NCBI GenBank assembly: GCA_000469685.2
Contig: LS997565.1
Location: 48,039,336-48,103,335, forward strand
DNA: 64,000 nt
Direction: 5' to 3'
Source of the DNA: Haemonchus contortus
Lineage: Eukaryota; Nematoda; Chromadorea; Rhabditida; Trichostrongylidae
Numbering within the stretch: the stretch's first letter is position 1; the number at the start of each line of letters is the position of its first letter. Below the pieces are notes generated by a model. That model had not been told where the DNA came from and did not search any database. It saw only the letters and a program-made list of their open reading frames with translations. Below, one piece after another: positions 33,882 to 46,930 of the stretch. A program made the position numbers and the translations under genes.

Positions 33882-34809
33882 ATGAATCGTATCGCCGGTA
33901 TTGTTAGGGAGACCTGGTCATCGAAAAAATTAGCTTCTTCAGAGCAGATGTCCATGACAGTGTTGGATGAGTGTGGCACTCAGCTACTGAATCAATTTTT
34001 CTGGTCGCAGTTTTGTCAGAACACCTCTCCACTGGAATCTCGGTGCTCGGATTATATTTTAATTCCCCGTCAAATTTCTCTCGACTATACTCAAATTCAA
34101 AAGTAACTTGAAAGTCATAATCTCAACTATGGAATTTGCGTTGTAGAAAAAACTTCTAGTGCTCGTAGAAGAAGTAAAGCTCACTTGAGTTATTACTAAG
34201 ATACTGAGGTTTAAGTTATGAGTGAAAAAACGAACCTTTTTTGTGAGTTGTTGTACACACATCAGTGTAATTCTTTGATAGAGTGCTTTACACCAAAGTA
34301 TTAAAGTATTAATAAATCAAGGGATTTCGGCAGTGTAGTTATATCAAAACCAAAGGATTCAAAGGAAATTAGATATAATAATTATACCGCTGCTGCATGG
34401 AAGATGTCACAAATTTCTCTGGTCGGTTCTTCGATTAACCCTCTACTTGGTCCCACGGTTAGCTGTGCGCAGCTTCATTTAGAAGAAATCTCGAAGCATA
34501 GTCGCAGTGTGAAGACATGGCACCCTTGTGAACCTTAGCAGTAGTTACACTGATTCAGTGATCATCATTTCGGCTTATACCGAGCCTCATTTTTTCTGCA
34601 GGATTGGAATACCAGACGAACTCCCTTCATATGAACGTATAAGCATTTCGGTTTACGAAACTTTACACTCTTCAAAGACAAATCGTAGAGTACTTCTTTT
34701 CACCTCTTCACCTCTTTTCGAAAGGAAGATCCCTTATCTTTACCAGGACTTTCTTCAGTATTTACAAAAACAGTTGAGCGCCATGGATCCAACAATTTCT
34801 GCCAATTAA
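33882..34809 (+). CDS. Candidate two-exon gene, unknown product
   Basis: Exon 1 is 33882-34102, starting at an ATG preceded in frame by TAG. Exon 2 is 34602-34809, entered through a strong TTTTTTCTGCAG acceptor and ended by TAA. The donor AA|GTAACT leaves phase 2 and exon 2 supplies the missing base, giving 142 aa. The protein begins MNRIAGIVRETW and ends SAMDPTISAN. It is hydrophilic without a signal peptide or TM span, and I recognise no family. The acceptor and phase match support it, but 500 bases of intron and lack of homology leave it uncertain. Exon 2 alone is the stronger part. Confidence 0.35.
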
Positions 34810-35390
34810 CGCGCCTTGCCCACATACATGTACTTATAAGCTGCTACCACACCCTTCTCCTTTCACTTTATAATAAATCTATCTTATTCAATCCATAACG
34901 AAAGAGCTAAGGGCTCCATTGTTATTACGAAGGTAATAACAGCTATGAGGGTTTCCCTTCTGAAGGTCTTATCGGCCTTACCCCTGAAAAGATCTCTGTG
35001 ATCTTAATGTGTTCCTGTTTTGACAGGTGATATTGATATTCACATATACAATACATTACAATAAACAAACTTCGTCATACATAGATCGAAATTGTATTCT
35101 GTAAGTCTCTAGTTGAATTTGTAGCTACGCATACCGGATGTAATTGTAACAGATGTCTCACATCGCCTAATGACTCGATTTGTTTGAAACTGTTTATTTT
35201 ACTTAGGAGACAGAGGAATATTTCCCTTCAGGTTATGAAATCCTTGGGGATTGTTTTGAAGCGTTCATTTCGGAACATGTGTAAGTACACGTTAATGCCC
35301 TATTCGCGCCCTATCTGCCGTAGCATTTCGCAATGGTTACAGCTGCAAGAATCGCTCTCGACTTGAAGCGAGTCAGACTGCCGCTGCTTA
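34810..35390. other. No gene seen
   Basis: AT-rich sequence with no supported exon or repeat. Confidence 0.5.
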
Positions 35391-35519
35391 GTAAGTCCAG
35401 AAAAAAAGGTTAAAAAGGTTAATCCAATTTGAGCTTTGAGCGACAGAAGAAATATGTGATGCAATAGGACCGTGCATTGTTTCTCACTGCACAACAAGAA
35501 ATTGGTACCACAGTTCAAA

Positions 35520-36450
35520 AGTGGTCACTTTGACTGGACCGAAAAACCACGATCTGAAATACTAGCTGAGCTCAATGACGACTACTCCTGAAGCTGGTTG
35601 AGGAGGATTCCAGGTGTAGTACCCGTGAGCTGAAACAGGAGCTCGTAGCCATCATGACACAGCAGCTGCCCATTTGCATCGCCTCGGAAAGACATGGAGA
35701 TTCGAAGATATGATTAAGTTGTGAGCTGGGTTGTCACCACCTTCGAATGAGGAGAGATTCATGCCTCAAATTGTTGACTTTTCAGCGCACCTTTGCATGG
35801 CTGTAATACTCTCTGGCGACAAGAAGTGCGTTCTCTGCTTAAACTGCACGAGGAAGCGCCAGTGGCTTGGATGCGTATAGCGTGGAATCCCTATCTCCAA
35901 ACCAGAATTTCTACCTCAGAAAGCAAAGCTAAGCGTTTGCTAAGCGTTTGAAGTCATTCGAACGGATCGTTCACTGGTTCCTTCTACCTCTAGACTCCGC
36001 TGTCAGCACTGAAGCCTAGAATACACTGTGGACTGGATTACTGCAGCTCTAGGAGAAAAACCGGGGAATGTTTATTTCCTCCACGACAGTGCTTGCCGAC
36101 ACATTTCGAAGGAGGCCCAAAGAAACTTCAAAACTTGGGATGACGTGCTCTGGCCCACCCACAGCATTCACCAGACATGGCTCCGACGGACTAACACCTG
36201 CTTCTGTCGCTGTCAAGCCATCTGAGAAATATGAAGTTCGATTATGTGAATCGACTCGAGACGTGCATCGACGACTTTTCTCCTCGAAACCTTAGGAATT
36301 CTACGCAAGCAAGATCCACAAGTTGCCTGACAACTGGCAATACCTTGTCGATAATTACGGTGCATTTATATGTTGATTGTTAATCGTCGTAAAGGAAAAA
36401 ATAAAATTGAAAAAATTGCAAAATGTTCAAAGACTTTTGCGCCCACCTAA
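35520..36450 (+). pseudogene. Decayed mariner transposase
   Basis: Read across several frames, this matches a mariner DDE transposase. It shows an N-terminal HTH block (LLKLVEEDSRCSTRELKQEL near 35580-35640), a middle block with LNCTRKRQWLGC near 35840-35870, and FLHDSACRH at about 36080, which corresponds to the second catalytic aspartate. A C-terminal block (KIHKLPDNWQYLVDNYGAF near 36310-36370) follows. Multiple stops and frameshifts make it inactive. The right terminal repeat, reading TTAGGTGGGCGCAAAAGTC from outside, ends at 36450 next to TA. A matching left terminus was not found. Confidence 0.88.
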
Positions 36451-36452
36451 TA

Positions 36453-37040
36453 TAACGGTTTGCCACCGCACGTCTTCCTGAAGTTCCAACACACATTCAG
36501 AACTGCAACTACAATCCAGAGTGGGTGTGAAGTGAATGTGATCTCAAGAACTGCCTGATAGACAGTTAAGACTTGATCCTCTACCCTTCAGAGCAGTTGA
36601 AATTCTGAAGCCTTTCCAGCCTTCTGAACTACACACCTTGCCTACAGCGCAGCCATTACTTAGACTGAAGTAGATGTTTCATGGAAATAGAAATTTTCCA
36701 TGAGAAAATCTGGTCAAGTTTGATGCTATAAGAAAGTTCCGACCCCTTCTAGACAACAAATGAGCCAAAAAGAGGTAATTCGAAACAATGAAAAGGATCA
36801 GTGAAAGAACATTAAAGGAATATAGAGATCTCTTTCACGGACACATTCTGCTCGTTGCGAATTCGCCGATCTGTAAAGAGACACTCAGCCCACAATGTGA
36901 TTTTGTTATCGTAATTTTATGCCAAATACCATAATACCATGCGTACAAGATTATTAGAAATATCCTTCACCAAACAAACAGAGCAATTTATTTTGGATTG
37001 AGTACCCAACATGAGTTTCAAATTCTTTGAAATATGTTCG
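36453..37040. other. No gene seen
   Basis: Flank between the mariner and the last exon of the minus-strand receptor. The minus-strand receptor's 3' untranslated region should extend into it. Nothing else is recognised. Confidence 0.5.
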
Positions 37041-40000
37041 CTATATACGCAGGGCTGGGGCAGCGTTGACAAGAAGGACTCGACATCTTCTTCTTCTTCT
37101 GTACAGTAGTTTAACGATTTCTTCACGAAGGCTTGAACACAGTAGCAACAGCGAAAAAGGTGGAATGCTGACCATCACGTCGTTTATCCAAAAGTGCTAC
37201 AAAAAAATGTATGAGGCAGTTTTTCTTGGGCATTTTTTTCGATCATATAGGCACCATTTCTACACCTCAAAAAACTGATGAACAGGAAAAAAGCATTTTT
37301 AACAACATTTGCCTTATTTGAAGGCGGGATATCCTTGCCCATAGTTGTTTCCGACCTGCTTCTGACTCATTTTTCCGAGCCCAACAATTTTGTGTCACAT
37401 GCAGACCATAAAGGAAACGCTGTTATGAGCGACCCTCGATCCCCGTTTCTTGGAACCGATTGTGCGAACATTGCTTCTATCCGTGCGTAGGAGCGGTCGA
37501 CGGAAAGAAGGTTCATGCGTTACATCAGTAATAGCGACCAGGAGATGATGATGATGAAGAATCACGGCTTCCCCTAGACGATATTGAACACTTTCGTCTT
37601 CTTCATTTCGTCATAGTCGTCTCATCATCTCAATCAGTTCAAATTTGTGAAGTAAAAGGATTCTATACCGATCGCCTCTGTGCACCTATGAAGATTAGAT
37701 AGTAACCTAAGGTACCTACCTAAGGTAACCTGGCATAAGATTTCCACAAAGAAATGCATTTGTACATGCATGACGTTGCATTTTCAGAAATAAAATAAAG
37801 GGTAAGTTCAAAGAAAAAAGTTTTGAAGAGTTAACCAATCCGGTTGAGCGATGCGCCCCGCTTTCGACTTTCACTCAGAATCGTAGCGGTGGGTGCCCCA
37901 CACAATGACTTGTGGTGATCAGCTGAAGTCATTGTCAGTGTTATCCTCACAGACGAGTCTGCTATAAGTTAAGCGCCACCAGAGGGATGGAAGGCTCGTT
38001 TGGCTTAGAAGGATACCGATTCGAGGTTTCAACCATTGACCATACAAGTGTGATGTACGTGACTTGTCACTACACGAGCTCCGATCTAGAAATCAAAATG
38101 GAAATAGACAAAAGGTCATATTAAGGAATGGATAATGTTTTGAAAACGAGATGCAGCTCCCTGAACAAGAATGAATTTGCTGTTTTTTTTTTGAGGGAAG
38201 TCGTTCAACTTATAGTAAACATATCAAACCCTACGGGATGGTTCTTTGCTGCTTGTGGTCAACGTTGTAAAAGTGAGGTAAAAGTGTCGTTGAATCAAAT
38301 TTGACCAGTCCTTATAGTTAACACTTTCAAAACACGGTACAATCTGTACTACAATCGCTCCAGGCCGGTGATATATCCTTTTCGAGAATTCTGAAGGAAG
38401 GAACAAACGAAATAACCTGCATTGTTGCCCATGCGTCCAACTCTTTGTTATTAGTCATGATAGCGAATGTTTTTATAAGTTGTTGTGAACACGACATCGC
38501 TGTACTAATGAAGATAAGTATAGCAGACAAAAGTAGGCCCTAAATAAATATACTACAAAGAGGCGTCATAAACATCACGAAGATCCTTCTTATTGTTAGC
38601 TCATAGTTCAGGCGTATAACATATCCTCACTTGCTCTGGGAGCATTCCCGAGACGTGGAACCTCTTTACCGGAGGTTATTCCGTAGGAGAGCCATGATGA
38701 AATAGTTCGAACCAACCAACCTTCTCTCTATGGTCATGTTCCACTACGCCACTCCTTTTCGTTATTCTATGCCGTTCCACAAGAAGCTTCCCGTACAAAG
38801 AGACGCATACAATGATGTGTATCACAGACACTCCGATATAAATGCACCTGTTAGCCTGCAATGTAGCTTATAATCCTCTGCCTGGTTGTTATCTGTTGTT
38901 TTCTATGGCTGTCAAAATTTTGTTCTTAATTCCCTCATGTTCTAAAAGAGGTGATTCTGCCCGAATGTTAACTATAAGGAGGTCACATATACCAACATTA
39001 TAATAGTCTGATCAAGATTCAGGGCAGATTATTCTTCTTGAAATCCTCAGAAGCCATAAGTGGAGGCTTGTGTTCGTGACGAATTATTTACAATAACATA
39101 TACAATGCACTCGCTATTTTGAACTTGACTATTCTTTCGAAGCTGATTGAATCGACTCGAAGCCCTGCGCACTTGACGATTTGATTATTTTGGCTCTGCC
39201 TCACTATTGTATTCACCCCACCCCCCTCCTGAATCTCCATATTAGTTCACCTTGGATGAAAAGGGTGTGCGTCATGAGGGAGCCCACATGTTTTCCATCA
39301 TACAATATGAAAAAGGACACATGGACCAGGAAATCGTGTATAAGAAATCTGTTGGATCGGTCAGCTGAAGCCGGGCTCTCCTCTTTTCCTGTGTTGAATC
39401 AGCCCGTCGCCTGCACCCCTTTCAGATTTTGGAAGTGGTAAAGCAGAACACGAGTTATTGATGTCTGGCCAAACACGACCATACCCGCCACCATAAACGA
39501 GGTATTGCTCAAATCTTGTGGGTTTAAGTGACTTGCCACATTCCTCACTTATTCCAACTTGACTTCGCTTGTATTACGCTGATTTTGAGCACACCCCCCT
39601 AGCCTGCGAACAGTCCAGCCGTGTCAGCAGGGTGTAGTCAGCTCAGCCACTTCCTACCATTAACTTTCAGCGTACCGTGTCGCCTGAACTTCTATAAAAT
39701 TTGAACTGTCTAAATCCAAAGTAAAAACTCGTGTGAAACCCGCCCCTATAAACGCAAACCGTTCCTGTCACCGCTCATCAGTGTTCCAACCATAGCGTTA
39801 ATATCATGTATGGACGCTATGGGCCTATGGAAGCAGGAGTTCAATGAATCAAACATACACATACCGACACAACACGCATCCACACACCCACGATTCAGCA
39901 GACGCTACTGGAGAGTTCGATACGGTAAGGAATGTTGAATTTGGCCTCACATATCAAATACATCCCTGAAACCGAAAGTGGCTCAAGCTGAAAGCGGACA

Positions 40001-41270
40001 AGGGTTTTATAAATGCCGTAGGTTACGCATTACATTACTATACATACTTTTCAATTATGTATACGACAAGGTAATGTTCTATCCGTTACTCGGTGTCCGA
40101 AGATCGAATACTGTTCGCAGTCCGGCTCGGAGAATAAGCCGTTCAAATACACCGGTCAATAGGTACAACACTTGCTTGTGGAAATTAAAATACTGACTTC
40201 GACATAAGGTGGGCAACGCAATTCGTTGTGTAGTAGGGCACTACAGTTATGAATGGAAGTCGAATTCTGAGACGCATCCAGAAAAGGAGTTGATTTAAGC
40301 CAACGACTTATCCTTTATCCTTTGTATGTAAACGCCTTAATAACAATTTTCCCTATAAAACCTACCATATTGGCGCTCTTATCTAAACCTTCAAAGGTGA
40401 CAGTTCCATCGGAGTTTCTGGCATATATGAGCTCCGCTCTGATGAGGTGTGCAAAAGGTGCTATGGCTAAGAGATACTGAAAAGAAATAGCTATGGCCAC
40501 TTTTCGACCACTCCAAATCTGAAATAAAGAAAACAGAAGTTGTTTCCTTGGTTCTAGAGAGCATATCGGATTTGAAATTAACCTCATGATACCTCAACAC
40601 GAGGCAAACAGCTGTGTATCGATTCAACGTCAACAGCATATTACCAATCAAATGGGCTACGAATGTTGTACTTCTGAGGATCATGCACATTAAGATGATT
40701 TTTCGGAATTCCTCGCCCAGTCCAAGTTCACGATTAAGCCGAAGAACAAGGTTTGCAGGAAACGACACCAAGTCAGCAATGCCTAAGTAGATGTAGCAAA
40801 CATTAAACAATCTGTATTTGTTTTTTGTATTTTTCAAATGAAAACGTCAGTTGCACCCTTGCTCGAAAAATCTAGTCACGGGGGGAAACCTACTGGGCGA
40901 ACCTAGTACCTGGTATGTCCTTAAAGAAGAATTTATACACACGCTCCAGCCGGGGATAGATTCCCGGTCTGAAGGAATTCTCAAAGGTCCTTTCACCTTC
41001 TGGTGTCAGATGAAAGGGACACAATCCCGTGCCATAGAAACATGTATCACATCTCTTCACAAGTTCGATGTAGAACTTCGGCTGCCTTCATACATTTTCT
41101 TCCACCCCCTTGGTAAAAGTTGAATAGCAGCTCTTACCTGTTGCTACGAATAGAATAAAAAAGGAATTTTTAAATACTGCTGCTTTACGCGTGACGATAA
41201 TAACAACAATAAATAAACAAACGGATGCAAGAACAGATTCCGTAATCGTGTGTGTTATGGTGGATATCAT
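37041..41270 (-). CDS. Srg-superfamily chemoreceptor GPCR, gene B (intact)
   Basis: Six exons on the minus strand join without a stop into 299 aa: 41138-41270, 40583-40782, 40366-40518, 38721-38855, 38417-38539, 37041-37196. Exon 1 starts at ATG 41270 and encodes TM1 (VCLFIVVIIVTRKAAVFKN). Exon 2 encodes TM2-TM3 with NRYTAVCL, exon 3 TM4 and the extracellular loop (IWSGRK, DGTVTFEG), exon 4 TM5, exon 5 TM6 (GLLLSAILIFI), and exon 6 TM7 (FWINDVMVSIPPFSLLLL) with a short basic tail. Acceptors are TTTAG or TTCAG type. Donors are GTAAGA, GTTAAT, GTAGGT, GTTGGT and GTTATT. Such receptors sense odorants in nematode chemosensory neurons. Assignment to Srg rather than another member of that superfamily is tentative. 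SINE pieces lie in its introns. Confidence 0.87.
37835..38070 (-). repeat. tRNA-derived SINE in receptor gene B intron 5
   Basis: Reverse-complement copy of the SINE family. It shows AATCCGGTTGAGCGATGCGCC at the tail end, CAGAATCGTAG, CAGACGAGTCT, GAGGGATGGAAGGCT and a decayed B box (CGAGGTTTCAACC) near 38030. It lies between the TM6 and TM7 exons, in the same orientation as the gene. Confidence 0.75.
39690..39815. repeat. Diverged single unit of the 17.7 kb tandem repeat
   Basis: Shares AAATTTGAAC, GTGAAACCCGCCCCTA, CCTGTCACC and CATCAGTGTTCCAACC with units at 17685-17918. It sits in intron 3 of receptor gene B. This indicates an interspersed ancestor of the tandem array. Confidence 0.55.
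40200..40283 (+). repeat. SINE 3' fragment
   Basis: Matches the end of the SINE body: GCAATTCGTTGTGTA, then ACGAATGGAAGTCGA-like sequence at about 40248-40263. It lacks the tRNA-like head. It lies in intron 3 of receptor gene B. Confidence 0.55.
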
Positions 41271-44200
41271 GTCGTCTCGATAGGAGGTAGAACTGAATAA
41301 TATAAATTCACCTCCATAGCAGAAGCATAAAAAGCTATTTTTCAAGATTTGCGCTTACATGTAGACTACCACAAATCATCGATAATGTTCACGTAACGAA
41401 TCGTGCTCACAAGCCAAAAAATGAACAGTCACGAGGTGAGTTGGACTTTAAGTTCCCATCTTAGGAGATGGATGGTGTGGTTGGAACGTTAAGCGAAAGA
41501 TCGTTGTTGAGATTAAAAATGAATTGAATATCAAGTGTTGACCGAAATACATCACAGATTTTTAAGAACTTTTTTGTCAAAAGCAAACTCATAGAATAGA
41601 CCCATCCTCGGTGCACATGCAGCTGCAATCCAAGAGATCGAAGATTCTTGAGACAAGTAGGTTATGTCGTAGAATTCACTCCAACAGCGTAACAGAGCAG
41701 AGACATGCCCAAAAACTTCGATCACCTATCTTGGATGTTTTCAGCCTGTATTGATTAGTTTTTATAGATTAGAAACCGGTGATTTCGCTACGAGATTCGT
41801 AAGCTCCGCCATGGCAAGGACAGGCAATTTGTTTTGAACTGTCTTTTTCAATTCGTTTTGCGGAGAACCGCTCTCACAACCTCTCATAAGGAGCACCGAC
41901 AGATAGAAAATACTGCTCTGCTTCACTGAGACACAGGTAAACATAGCGACGGAACTTCTTTGCCCAAAGTCCTGGTTTCTTTAATTTACGTTTTCCACAG
42001 GAAAAGCTGGAGGGCATTCGATAGGCTCACTAGAGTTATTTTGTTCCCTAGAGTTTCCTCTACTTCAGCTGTGAAGGTCTCTTTCGTAAGCCAATGCTGT
42101 CGGAGATATAGAGCTACTATCAAATGAGGATTAGGAGGTAAGACGACTGCAAAGACCTTTATACAGTAGAGGGACAAACTGAGACGTTAACTGAGTGCAC
42201 TAAAGCTGCAAAGACTGACATCAATTCAACCGGCATCCTTGACATTACGAGCCAGCACCTTGATTGAAGCCAATGTAGTGAGAACGGAAAAACAATTGAA
42301 ACGAGAACGCCCATTCCGTTTGGAAAAGTGAAATAGCGTTTCACACTGCTTTTCGTAGTTAAGTATGATGGAACGGTCTAATAAAAGCATTTGAAGATGT
42401 GGGCAACTCTACGGGGGTGTTCTTCGTTCCGCGCGTCCGTCGAAACTAGGTCATCGCCATCGCGGCCGTCGCACGCGGCGTGTCAGTCGCGATCTTTGAC
42501 AGACGTCGCAGTTACCAGCGGGGCATACGAAATGCGATCGGTCCACGGCAATCAGCTTGAAGTAAAGATAACAGGGACTACTGCGATTCATCCGCTTTAC
42601 TGACACTAAGGGGTACTGTGACGTCATCTGGAGAACGCAGTAGGCTGCGCCACGCGCGAAAAGGACGGGGTGACCAAATTTGTGCGGACGCGCAAGGCGG
42701 ACATCCTTCGGCTCTCCGGCATGTGTCGCGTGCGCGGCTCCTGGCCCATTGCCAAAACTTGTTAAAACCCCATTGAACTTTCAATAACACATGTGTTTTG
42801 CGTTCAGAGTGGCTAAGTGTTAATTCTTAATGTTTTGTTGATAGTGTTGTGAGGAGTTAAGAGTTAGCTCAGGAGTTTGTTCATGTTCCTCAGCTATTCA
42901 CCCTTATAGACACCATCAGTAGTCGAGTGTCCTTTTGGTAGGCGTAGTTATTCTTCTTCTCGTTCTACCCCGATGCCGTGAATGGGAATTTCTGGACCTT
43001 CTATAAAGTGGTTTTTCCACGAGATTACAGCCGGTGAGTTGCCGCGCTGAAGGCTGGAGAATTGCCTATATTTTTAGGGGTGATACCATTTTAGTAGGTC
43101 GGAGTTTCTCTTCGAATTTATGGACTTTTGCTTCTCGAGGGGATTCTTGCTCGAGAAGGCGGAGCACGATGTATTGAAATTCCGTAAGATCCTATTAGTG
43201 CTACTGTTGAACAACTTGGAACTAGTCGAGTCCGCTGAATTTTGAACGATTTTGTAGGTACCTGAATAGTGGAAAGCCAGCGAGAAACCAGTTCTCTTCA
43301 ATGGATTTTATTTTTTCTTCCAACTTGTTAACGCCCGGGTCTCTTCTTTTGCTTCTTCATCTGATATGAAACAAATATTGAAATGCGAAAGCCTTTCTAT
43401 TCTTTATGTATGTATGAGTAATTTGACTAATCGAGTCTTTCCTAGACCAAACTGACTACATGGTGGAAGCTGCACTTCCATTCAAGTACTTCATTCATCC
43501 AAGATTGTTACTGTACTTGTACCGCGCTATTGAGGATGCATTCTTGATGGTAGTTCCCAGTTCTACGTAATATTTTTTTGTTATTCTCTCTTTAATTACT
43601 CGAAACTGCCCCCCGGTTCCCGCCTATACGGAACCCGCTGCCTGCGAAGCAAAGTTTTATGAAGCCACCATTCAAACCCTCGGCCACATGACCATCCAAA
43701 CACGCCCAGCATGAAACTGCTCCGCGCCAGGTATGGGGCAGAAAACGGTTATGAAGGGAGGACTTCATCACGGGTTGACTCACGCACGGGTCACGCATCA
43801 CTCGATAGCATCCGTTCACGAGGAATCTGACTGTGTACAACTTGGCCGCAAAAATTGCAAGAAAAAGGTAAAAACACAGTTTTTTGATTTGCCCTAACGA
43901 AGTTCGAAGTTTGGGGCCGTACCAAGGCAAACATTTTGATCTATGATAAAGCGCACCATAAAACTTGTAGAAAACAGAGAGTTGTCTAAGACGATACAGT
44001 GCTTCAATGCCACCTCTTCAGATCTGGGAAAAACCCTCCAAAGTTTGGAAAATGTCAAAAAAATCGACTCCGTTATTTTGCCGTGAATTTATTTTATTTT
44101 CTCAGTGGAACCTGTGAGGAGAAGGGTGGAGTGCGGGAACCGTGAATGCAATTAATCTACAGCCTTCAAACTAAAAAGAAACGATGGAGACTAAACAAAA

Positions 44201-46930
44201 CCAATAATTTTTTTTCATATTTTTCTGAGTGAAGTCGAGTACGTAGCGCAATTCGAAGCGAATTCTAAACATACCATATGCAGAGACCAATCAGCCCGTA
44301 CAAGAACTGAAGCGTGCGTCCCATATACATGCAATTACTATCCGGATGGAACTGAAGTGCATTGCGCAATCCAAAATAAAGCAGTTTCATCACTTTAGGA
44401 TATCATCTTTTAGAGCCTGACGAGTTGAGTTCTGCGGTAATTTCAGCTCTTGGATTACCCCGCTCTGAACCGATTTATCAAGAAAATACCAAAAAGACGC
44501 GAGTTCGCGGTATTCGCGTGAATTTTGAGTTCTTACGGCGAATACTGTATCATTACTTATACCGTTAGCTATATGCTTTGACATGATACGGCATCGTAAA
44601 CACAATATTGTAGTATATGACGTTGTGAAGGCTAATCATAAATAGAATAACTAGAAAAGGCTGTTTTGGATTAAACGCTTGGACGATAACACTAAAGGTA
44701 GCATAAGTGATAGTGATTCCACACTAATGGTGAGAAATAGCCCACTATTATTTTTACTCAAGATTATGTGATTATATAAAAGTGATAAAAAATATACCCT
44801 ATGTCTTCTTTGCTAGCACAGTTCAAACGCCAAGTAGTTAAGTTGCTGCTGAAGGGAACTGGTTCTAATGTTTCTTGAGACTGATTAACTAACTAATGTA
44901 TCTTTGTATTGCGCATTGGCTGTTTGTACAAACGTTCAATATTTACGTTGTGTTGTTGTTTGTTTTTCTTTCTCACGTTTGCCTTCCGCAGACGTAATAA
45001 ACTTATAACTTATAACTTATAAAATCACTAGTGAAGGAATTGATAGAAGAGCAACAAATGGAAGGAACAAAAAAGATACTACTGTGAAATTTCGGATGAA
45101 CTGGTTGATAACGAGGAGTTGTTCAAATCAATTAACTACTACACAGAGATTGCTCACAAGCTTAAATGAGGAGTAAATTAACGGAGCACTGAAACTTGCT
45201 CAATCCTCGGACTCCTTTAAATAAATACTAATATTTAGTGATACTCTTTTCACTGAACTCTTCAACTCACGGACGACTAATTGTAAGGACATTTTACTGA
45301 GTAATTTGAATTGAGAAAATTTACCGTATCAATAAATTTGTTCTGATAAGGGTCATGCAAGTATAGTATAAACTATCAGCCAGAATATGCTAGTAAAGTA
45401 AGGTTTCGATAAACGATGAAAACATGTCAAACACGATCGATTGCAGTCTGATTGTGGTACAGGTTCAGTTAAAAAATATGCTGCTGAAGATTCTGGGCAT
45501 GTCATAATAGAGAATTTGAGCCTTGACCGCAACAAAATCTTAGGTGGTGTATTGTCGAGTGGCGCTTCGAAACACACATACGGCTACAGGTTCGAGTCCC
45601 AGTTTGATTATCAATTAAGTCAACCAAGCCTTTCATCCTTCCTGGTTCGACTAATTGGTTTCATACTCGTCCGTTAGTATAAAAGCAGGACTTAAGCATT
45701 GACTAAGCGTCGCAATTCATTGTATACAGCCGCATACACATTCAGCCCGTCATTACGATCTCGGATGGAAGTCGAATGCTGGGTGCGTTCCTCAAAGACT
45801 TTCATCCTTCATTTTATAACCGCATAGTCTACAAGATTACAATGCTACAATATGTTGTTGTTTGATGGTGGTGAACTAAATAACAAAGAAATGTATGCCT
45901 TTTCTGAGTATTTCCGGACTAGTGCGCGTAGTCACGTGTAACTTATTATCGATAAGGTTTTCGATCTCACTAAATACTTCAGCTATTTTAACTGCTCGAG
46001 AATAAGTTTCCAGCCCTCAGTTCACTCTCAAGGGTCTCTTCTTTTGATGAATAATTTATGTATTATTACAATAATCATCTCATAAACTTCTGTTCACAGA
46101 ATGGACAACCATCAATTGAAAAGAAATGCTAATAGCCATAATTGCTCTTCTGCACCAGTCAACATTTGATACTACCGTGAACAATACCTACTAAGTAATC
46201 TCTATCAGTGATGCTGCTTCATGGAGTCGTTGCTCTGTCTCGATACCGGGCTGAACTTATGGATTTGGTTCGAAGCTCATCCGGAAGCTTCTTGATTTAC
46301 TATGCTCAATAATGAACGCTCCCGAATACCGTTAGAAGTGCATGCCGTCAAATCTCTCTTTTCCCTGGATTGACCCCATTTCTGCAAATTTTTGATGGTA
46401 CTTCTGATAATCACACAATAACAAGTTACGTATGAGAGATATTCCATGAAACAAGCACTTTATTAGATGTACGAGGCTTTTTCATCAAGCGAAAAGATAC
46501 CCTGCCTACTTACTCCTCAGCAGATCGTAGCATAACTCATTCATTCAATTTAATCACAAGCTCGCTACGATGATATCGCCATCTCAAACATTTTTTATCA
46601 TTTTGAGATATTACAAGACTCCTATCGATGCCTTATTCTGTTAGAAATGCTTGATGCCATTTAATGCAGTAGGGCCAAGAAATAGCATTGTTCAAAGGTT
46701 TCATGGAAAGCTTTGGAAAATTCTAAAAAGTCCTTAGAAAGTCTAACTAACAATTACGCTTGGTTGTTGAGCATGATCTACACCTCGTTTCACAATTTAT
46801 CATACTCAGCAATTTGATTTGAATATCTTGGTTGTGTTTATCCCTGAAAAAAAACACCAATCGTGGACTCAGACGAGCCAAGCATGACGTATTTCAGGCT
46901 ATTCCATTTTCTTTTATAATACGGCAATTA
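41271..46930. other. Intergenic region between divergent receptors
   Basis: This 5.7 kb separates the start codons of genes B (left) and A (right) and must hold both promoters, but no specific element can be named. It contains a SINE (45543-45812), a GC-rich stretch (42410-42760), a hairpin with CTTCTCGAG/CTCGAGAAG arms at about 43130-43157, and a short CTTATAA tandem near 45001-45021. ORFs at 43592-43930, 44390-44605 and 45353-45577 lack splice context or family resemblance. Confidence 0.5.
45543..45812 (+). repeat. tRNA-derived SINE
   Basis: Head GGTGTATTGTCGAGTGG with B box GGTTCGAGTCC, then CCAAGCCTTTCATCCT, TAAAAGCAGGACTT, GTCGCAATTCATTGTATA and GATGGAAGTCGA. It is more diverged in the middle than the 50 kb copy. 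Confidence 0.75.

Noticed and set aside
37027..37278. Plus-strand ORF with a hydrophobic run
   Set aside because: The opposite strand encodes the TM7 exon of receptor gene B (FWINDVMVSIPPF) with a good acceptor and stop.
40391..40837. A single 148-codon minus-strand ORF read as one protein
   Set aside because: It runs through an intron; the real exon is 40583-40782 with donor GTTAAT, and the rest is exon 3 read in the wrong frame.
42391..42790. GC-rich ORF pair between the receptors
   Set aside because: Opposite-strand overlapping frames from base composition; no family resemblance and no inverted repeat found.
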